Assembly: GCF_030316895.1 (NCBI RefSeq)
Contig: NZ_JASZYV010000001.1
Span: 1,364,001-1,428,000 of the forward strand
Length of the DNA: 64,000 nucleotides
Direction of reading: 5' to 3'
From: Variovorax dokdonensis
GTDB lineage: Bacteria; Pseudomonadota; Gammaproteobacteria; Burkholderiales; Burkholderiaceae_C
This document shows, piece after piece, positions 59,297-64,000 of this stretch (position 1 is the first letter of the stretch; every line of letters starts with the position of its first letter). The notes beneath the pieces were generated by a model. That model saw only the letters and a list, made by a program, of their open reading frames with translations, had not been told where the DNA came from and did no database searches. Made by a program: the position numbers and the translations under genes.

Positions 59297-59976
59297 GACG
59301 TGTCCTCGCGCAGCAGGTAGCCCAGGCCGCGCAACGTCATGAGCGTCGCGCCGGTGCCGGCCAGCTTCTTGCGCAGGCGGTACACCACGACTTCGACCGC
59401 CTCGAACTGCACGTCCATCTCGCCCGGAAAGACGAGCTCGAACAGGCGCTCCTTGGGCACCGCATGGCCAGGGCGGGCCATCAGGGCGCGCAGCAGGGCG
59501 GACTCGCGCGGCGTCAGGTCCATCGGCGCGTTCTTGCAGTAGATGACGCCGCTGTCGGGGTCGGCCCGCAAGGCGCCGACTTCGGGCAGGCGGGCGGGCT
59601 GCTCGGCATCGGTCTGCCTTTGGCGGCGCCGCAGCGCACGCAGCCGGGCTTCGAGTTCGTCGAGGTCGAAGGGCTTGGGCAGGTAGTCGTCGGCGCCGGC
59701 GTTCAGGCCCAGGATGCGGTCGCCCACCGTGCCGCGCGCGGTGAGCAGCAGGACCGGCGTGGTCAGGCCCGCCGCCCGCGCCTGAGACAGCACCTGGAGG
59801 CCATCGAGGTTGGGCAGGCTCAGGTCGAGCGCGACCACGTCGGGTTCCACCGATTGCCACATCTGCAGGGCCAGCGCGCCGTCGCCGCACACGCGCACGT
59901 CGATCTGGCGGCGCCCGAGCGTTCGCGACAGCGTGGCTTGCATGGTGGGGTCGTCTTCGACCAGAAGCAGTTTCAT
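59293..59976 (-). CDS. tctD: OmpR-family response regulator of TctD type
   Basis: A 227-residue response regulator. The receiver has Asp8, Asp9, the phosphoacceptor Asp51 (ALDLSLP) and Lys101 in LPKPF. The C-terminal winged helix (ESALLRALMARPGHAVPKERL and VVVYRLRKKL) binds DNA. It is divergent from tctC across a 168-base gap, so it probably controls the transporter. The gene order tctE, tctD, then divergent tctCBA is the classical arrangement for these systems. Confidence 0.9.
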   Translation of the reverse strand: MKLLLVEDDPTMQATLSRTLGRRQIDVRVCGDGALALQMWQSVEPDVVALDLSLPNLDGLQVLSQARAAGLTTPVLLLTARGTVGDRILGLNAGADDYLPKPFDLDELEARLRALRRRQRQTDAEQPARLPEVGALRADPDSGVIYCKNAPMDLTPRESALLRALMARPGHAVPKERLFELVFPGEMDVQFEAVEVVVYRLRKKLAGTGATLMTLRGLGYLLREDTS

Positions 59977-60144
59977 GGCGGGACAGGATGCCGGTTGCGA
60001 GCGCCATTCTCGGCCCGTGGGCCTTCGGTGTTTTCCCCAGTGCGGCGGACAGCCAAATGACAGGCTTGGCGCTCATGATCCGCCCCACGGCAGCGCGCGT
60101 GCCATGGTGCGCATCGCCGACTTCCAACTCAAAGGAGACTTCCC

Positions 60145-61107
60145 ATGCGTCGTGACACCTTCCTCAAGAGCCTGGCCGCTATGGCCGCCGTCGGTGCGCT
60201 GCCCCTGTCGGCAAACGCCGCCGGACCCAACATGAAGATGATGATTCCGGCCAACCCGGGCGGTGGATGGGACACCACCGGCCGTGCGCTGGGCAAGGCG
60301 CTGATCGATGGCGGTCAGGCCAGCACCGTGACCTACGACAACAAGGGTGGCGCCGCCGGTGCCCTCGGACTGGCCCAGTTCGTCAGCGGATCCAAGGGCG
60401 ACCCGAATGCGCTGATGGTGATGGGCGCCGTGATGCTTGGCGGCATCATCACCGGCAAGCCGCCGGTGGACCTGCACCAGGCCACGCCCATCGCGCGCAT
60501 CACGAGCGAATACAACGTCTTCGTCCTGCCGGCCAATTCGCCCTTCAAGACGATGGCCGACGTGGTGGCCCAGCTGAAGAAGGACCCGGGCAGCGTGAAG
60601 TGGGGTGGCGGTTCGCGCGGCTCCACCGAGCACATCGCGGCCGCGATGATCGCGCGCGAAGTGGGCGTCGACCCGGCGAAGATCAACTACGTGGCCTTCC
60701 GTGGAGGCGGAGAAGCGACGGCGGCCATCCTGGGTGGCAACGTGACGGTGGGCGGCAGCGGCTTCTCGGAGTTTGCCGAATACATCAAGGCCGGCAAGAT
60801 GCGCCCCATTGCCGTCACGTCGGGCACCCGGCTCGAGGGCAGCAACGTGCCCACGCTCAAGGAGCAGGGCATCAACGTCGAGATCGGCAACTGGCGCGGT
60901 GTGTATGGCGCGCCGGGCATCAGCGCCGCGCAGCGCAAGGCCCTGATCGACATGGTGCTGGCCGCACTCAAGACGCCGGCCTGGAACGAGGCGCTCAAGA
61001 AGAACGACTGGACGCCTGCCGTGCTCTCCGGCGACGCGTTCTCGAAGTTCGTGGACGACGAGTTCGCGAGCCTGCGCGCCACGATGGTCAAGTCCGGCAT
61101 GGTCTGA
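60145..61107 (+). CDS. tctC: Tripartite tricarboxylate transporter substrate-binding protein TctC
   Basis: A 320-residue periplasmic protein of the Bug/TctC family. An N-terminal RRDTFLKSLAAMAA resembles a twin-arginine motif with one extra residue, then the signal ends LSANA. The mature start MKMMIPANPGGGWDTTGRALG is diagnostic for the family. AAGGAGA is eight bases before the ATG. The ligand is probably citrate or a related tricarboxylate; family members often bind other carboxylates. It is divergent from tctD. Confidence 0.9.
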   Translation: MRRDTFLKSLAAMAAVGALPLSANAAGPNMKMMIPANPGGGWDTTGRALGKALIDGGQASTVTYDNKGGAAGALGLAQFVSGSKGDPNALMVMGAVMLGGIITGKPPVDLHQATPIARITSEYNVFVLPANSPFKTMADVVAQLKKDPGSVKWGGGSRGSTEHIAAAMIAREVGVDPAKINYVAFRGGGEATAAILGGNVTVGGSGFSEFAEYIKAGKMRPIAVTSGTRLEGSNVPTLKEQGINVEIGNWRGVYGAPGISAAQRKALIDMVLAALKTPAWNEALKKNDWTPAVLSGDAFSKFVDDEFASLRATMVKSGMV

Positions 61108-61150
61108 CGCAAGCCCGATCCGCGCTGCCGAAAAGCCAGGAGAAATCAGC

Positions 61151-61699
61151 ATGAATGAAGACACCAGCCTGGCGGCGCTCCTGCCGCCGGCCGCGCCACG
61201 CCCGCTCTGGCCGCAGGCCGTCGTCGGCGCCGGCGTGTTGTTGACCGGCGCGGCCTTGGCCTTCGGCGCCGTGGGCATCTCTTCGCAAGCGGGGTACGGC
61301 GGGGTCGGCCCCAATTTCCTGCCCTGGCTGGTGTCGGTCGTCCTGATGCTGTGCGGCGCGTGGATCCTCTGGGAGGTGCGCACCGGTGGCTTCAGGGAAC
61401 TGGAAGAGGCGCCCGGCGCGGCGCACGGCTACTGGGCCGGTTTCGTCTGGGTTTCGGCGGGCCTGCTGCTCAACGCGGCATTGATCACCACGCTGGGCTT
61501 CATCCTCAGTTGTGCGCTGTGCTACCTGCTGGCGGTGCAGGGGCTGCGCCGCGCGGCGGGCCAGCAGGCGGCCGGCGCCTTGCGCACCTGGGGCATCGAC
61601 CTGCTGACCGGTGTGCTGATCTCGGCGCCGGTGTTCTGGATGTTCACGCAGTTTCTGGCGATCAACCTGCCGGGCCTGACGGACACGGGCTGGATCTGA
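61151..61699 (+). CDS. tctB: Tripartite tricarboxylate transporter small membrane subunit TctB
   Basis: A 182-residue protein with four hydrophobic segments (for example VVGAGVLLTGAALAFGAVGI and FLPWLVSVVLMLCGAWIL). This is the small integral-membrane subunit of the tricarboxylate transporter. It lies between tctC and tctA, the standard order. AGGAG is upstream of the ATG at 61151. Confidence 0.87.
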   Translation: MNEDTSLAALLPPAAPRPLWPQAVVGAGVLLTGAALAFGAVGISSQAGYGGVGPNFLPWLVSVVLMLCGAWILWEVRTGGFRELEEAPGAAHGYWAGFVWVSAGLLLNAALITTLGFILSCALCYLLAVQGLRRAAGQQAAGALRTWGIDLLTGVLISAPVFWMFTQFLAINLPGLTDTGWI

Positions 61700-61717
61700 G
61701 CGGACCGGAGAACGAAC

Positions 61718-63241
61718 ATGGACATGGACATCCTGGGCGCCCTGATGAACGGCTTCGCGGCCGCGATCACGCCCGCCAATCTCGTGTGGTGCCTGGTCGG
61801 CTGCGCGTTGGGCACGGCCGTGGGCGTGCTGCCCGGCATCGGGCCGGCGGTGGCGGTGGCGATGCTGCTGCCCATCACCGGCAAGGTCGACATGACGGCC
61901 TCGATGATCTTCTTCTCGGGCATCTACTACGGCGCGATGTACGGAGGCTCGACCACCTCGATCCTGCTCAACACGCCGGGCGAGACCGCCTCGATGGTCA
62001 CCGCCATGGAAGGCAACAAGATGGCCAAGAACGGCCGCGCCGGGGCGGCGCTGGCCACGGCGGCGGTGGGCTCCTTCGTGGCCGGCACGATCGCCACGAT
62101 CATCGTCACGCTCTTCGCGCCGTATGTGGCCGACTTTGCGGTGCGCCTCGGGCCGCCGGAATATTTCCTGCTGATGGTGCTGGCCTTCACCACCGTCAGT
62201 GCGGTGCTGGGCAAGAGCACGCTGCGCGGCATGACGGCGCTTTTCGTCGGACTGGCGATGGGCTGCGTGGGGCTCGACCAGATTTCGGGGCAGGGCCGCT
62301 ACACCGGCGGCGTGCCCGAACTGCTCGACGGCATCGAGATCGTGCTGGTGGCTGTCGGCCTGTTCGCGGTGGCCGAGGTCATGTACGCAGCGCTCTACGA
62401 AGGCAGAGTGAGCGAGACGCAGAACAAGCTCAGCCGGGTTCACATGACGCGGCGCGACTGGCGGCGTTCGGTGCCGGCCTGGCTGCGCGGCACGGTCATC
62501 GGTGTGCCCTTCGGCTGCATTCCGGCCGGCGGCACCGAGATTCCCACCTTCCTGAGCTATGCCGCCGAGAAGCGCCTGACCAAGGATCCGCAGGACCGCG
62601 CGGAGTTTGGCACCAAGGGCGCCATCGAAGGCGTGGCGGGGCCCGAGGCGGCCAACAATGCCACCGTGACGGCGGCGCTGATCCCGCTGCTGACGCTGGG
62701 CATTCCCACGTCGAACACCACGGCGATCTTGCTGGGCGCGTTCCAGAACTACGGCATCCAGCCGGGGCCGCAGCTGTTCACGACCTCGGCCGCGCTGGTG
62801 TGGGCGCTGATCGCGTCGCTGTACATCGGCAACGTGATGCTGCTGGTGCTGAACCTGCCGATGGTCGGCCTGTGGGTCAAGCTGCTGAAGATCCCCAAGC
62901 CGCAGCTGTTCGCCGGCATCCTGATCTTCGCCACCGTGGGTGCCTATGGCATGCGCCAGAGCGCGTTCGACCTCTACCTGCTCTACGCCATCGGCGTGCT
63001 GGGCGTGGTGATGCGGCGTTTCGACTTTCCCACAGCGCCGGTGGTGGTGGGCATGATCCTGGGCCCGCTGGCCGAGGCGCAATTGCGCAACGCCATCTCG
63101 ATCGGCGAGGGCAGTGCGGTGGTCTTCATTCAGCGGCCGATGTCGGTGGCGCTCATCGTGATCGTGCTGGCCGTGTTGGTCTTGCCGCGCATCTTCAAGC
63201 GCCTGGAAGAAAGAAAGCTGCGCGCCGCGACGGCGAAATAA
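61718..63241 (+). CDS. tctA: Tripartite tricarboxylate transporter large membrane subunit TctA
   Basis: A 507-residue protein with about twelve membrane segments. The conserved TctA signatures [20 protein letters not shown] and [19 protein letters not shown] are present near the N-terminus, and [14 protein letters not shown] with [13 protein letters not shown] in the middle. It forms the membrane channel with TctB and receives ligand from TctC. It lies 18 bases after tctB, and a terminator follows the stop. Confidence 0.92.
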   Translation: MDMDILGALMNGFAAAITPANLVWCLVGCALGTAVGVLPGIGPAVAVAMLLPITGKVDMTASMIFFSGIYYGAMYGGSTTSILLNTPGETASMVTAMEGNKMAKNGRAGAALATAAVGSFVAGTIATIIVTLFAPYVADFAVRLGPPEYFLLMVLAFTTVSAVLGKSTLRGMTALFVGLAMGCVGLDQISGQGRYTGGVPELLDGIEIVLVAVGLFAVAEVMYAALYEGRVSETQNKLSRVHMTRRDWRRSVPAWLRGTVIGVPFGCIPAGGTEIPTFLSYAAEKRLTKDPQDRAEFGTKGAIEGVAGPEAANNATVTAALIPLLTLGIPTSNTTAILLGAFQNYGIQPGPQLFTTSAALVWALIASLYIGNVMLLVLNLPMVGLWVKLLKIPKPQLFAGILIFATVGAYGMRQSAFDLYLLYAIGVLGVVMRRFDFPTAPVVVGMILGPLAEAQLRNAISIGEGSAVVFIQRPMSVALIVIVLAVLVLPRIFKRLEERKLRAATAK

Positions 63242-63264
63242 CCAGACGCAACCCCATCCCCCAG

Positions 63265-63294
63265 AAGCGCGCCAGTCCTGGCGCGCTTTTTTTT
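63265..63294 (+). terminator. Rho-independent terminator of tctCBA
   Basis: AAGCGCGCCAG (63265-63275) pairs with CTGGCGCGCTT (63278-63288) and is followed by an eight-base T run (63287-63294). The stem is a perfect GC-rich inverted repeat. It sits 24 bases after the tctA stop codon and closes the transporter operon. Confidence 0.88.
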
Positions 63295-63444
63295 GGCTTG
63301 CTCGAATTGCACGAGTTCGCACAACCATGACTTTCTTCCCATGTTCTGAAAGAGACATGTTTGCCGCCGAAGGTCAAATTCAGTGGGTCAGGAATTCAAT
63401 CGCCGTTCTGACGCGATGGATGACTCAACACAGGGAATACAAAG

Positions 63445-64000
63445 ATGAATGGCAACACGATATTCAAATCGCTCGCCGGTGGCATTGTGGCTGGCGGCCT
63501 GCTTCTATTGCCGGGCTGCGGCCATTTGGGAAATGAGCACCACCAGGGGTGCAATGGACAAACTTGCGAGCTGGCTGCAGTGGCCGCGACGGCGCCGGCG
63601 CCGCAGCCGAGCACACCGAGGGATACGCTCACGTTGAATGCCGATGGGCTGTTCGCGTTCGATCGATCCGGCCTCGGCGACCTGCTGCCCGCGGGCAAGG
63701 CCGAACTCGACAGGATGGCCACCGCCATCCGCACCCGGGCAATGAATGTGCGGGCCTTGACCATCATCGGCCACACCGACCGCCTGGGCGACTCCGCCTA
63801 CAACGACCGCCTGTCGCTGCAGCGCGCGACGACAGTCCGCACCTATCTGAAGAGTGTGGGTGTCGACGTTCCGATGCAGGTCAGCGGCATGGGCGAGCGC
63901 GAGCCCGTCAGCGGCGGGAAATGCATCGGCAAGCGCCGCGGCGCCAGCTTGATCGCATGCCTGCAGCCCGATCGGCGCGTGGTGATCGAGATCGAAGGTT
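63445..64000 (+). CDS. OmpA-family lipoprotein, 3' end beyond window
   Basis: An open frame from the ATG at 63445 continues past the right edge; 185 residues are visible. The signal peptide ends in the lipobox LLPGC. Two more cysteines in QGCNGQTC may form a disulfide. The C-terminal part has the OmpA/MotB peptidoglycan-binding pattern GHTDRLGDSAYNDRLSLQRA. It likely anchors the outer membrane to the cell wall. AGGGAA precedes the ATG. Upstream, 63301-63444 holds short inverted repeats (CATGT 63340-63344 and ACATG 63355-63359) but no recognised site. Confidence 0.82.
   Translation, partial: MNGNTIFKSLAGGIVAGGLLLLPGCGHLGNEHHQGCNGQTCELAAVAATAPAPQPSTPRDTLTLNADGLFAFDRSGLGDLLPAGKAELDRMATAIRTRAMNVRALTIIGHTDRLGDSAYNDRLSLQRATTVRTYLKSVGVDVPMQVSGMGEREPVSGGKCIGKRRGASLIACLQPDRRVVIEIEG

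Overview
The window reads as one contiguous piece of a GC-rich betaproteobacterial chromosome of the order Burkholderiales. The family is most likely Comamonadaceae, close to Variovorax or Acidovorax. That placement is inferred from gene order (rlmN-pilF-rodZ-ispG-hisS-yfgM-bamB-der-hfq-hflX-hflK-hflC-hisZ-purA), from the presence of HisZ, and from protein style. No database search was run. I see no insertion sequence, integrase, tRNA, rRNA or CRISPR array, and no stretch over 300 bases lacks a gene.

Region 1 (1-26174) is housekeeping. It holds the 3' end of zapE, a secreted coiled-coil protein, a PP2C phosphatase, a DUF465 protein, a DinG/YoaA helicase, divergent bamD and rluD, scpB-rluB, and ndk. 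It continues with the long rlmN to bamB run, der, hfq, hflXKC, a DUF2065 protein, hisZ, purA and a phosphoribosyltransferase. Many of these overlap by 4-8 bases or lie close together and are probably co-transcribed.

Region 2 (26197-31824) is accessory metabolism: a VOC-fold protein, an AraC regulator divergent from a cystathionine beta-lyase, and a three-gene operon. The operon encodes an opine-type dehydrogenase, a 3-hydroxyacyl-CoA dehydrogenase and an alpha/beta hydrolase that lacks the usual catalytic residues.

Region 3 (31837-56590) is the notable part, a catabolic island of about 25 kb under a MarR-type regulator. It encodes an indolepyruvate-oxidoreductase-like pair (IorA/IorB type), one flavin/2Fe-2S reductase and two Rieske oxygenase alpha/beta pairs. 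It also has two acyl-CoA ligases, a thiolase-like protein without thiolase catalytic residues, a DUF35-SDR fusion, an isatin-hydrolase-like cyclase, two SDRs and a 4HBT thioesterase. Uptake genes are three paralogous solute-binding proteins and a Liv-type ABC transporter with a permease-ATPase fusion. The content fits the iad-type loci for indole-3-acetic acid (auxin) degradation known from Variovorax. I propose this chemistry: IAA is dioxygenated at C2-C3, oxidised to 3-hydroxy-2-oxindole-3-acetate and activated to its CoA ester. That ester is cleaved by a retro-aldolase (thiolase-like plus DUF35) to isatin and acetyl-CoA. Isatin is hydrolysed to isatinate, which is oxidatively decarboxylated by the IorAB-type enzyme to 2-aminobenzoyl-CoA and released as anthranilate. 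A 12-base motif shared by the promoter regions at 32.4 kb and 44.7 kb (opposite orientations) is a candidate MarR operator.

Region 4 (56605-64000) holds PPK2, an Hsp15-like S4 protein and a TctDE-type two-component system, all on the minus strand. Divergent from them is a tripartite tricarboxylate transporter, tctCBA, closed by a strong terminator. An OmpA-family lipoprotein runs off the right edge.
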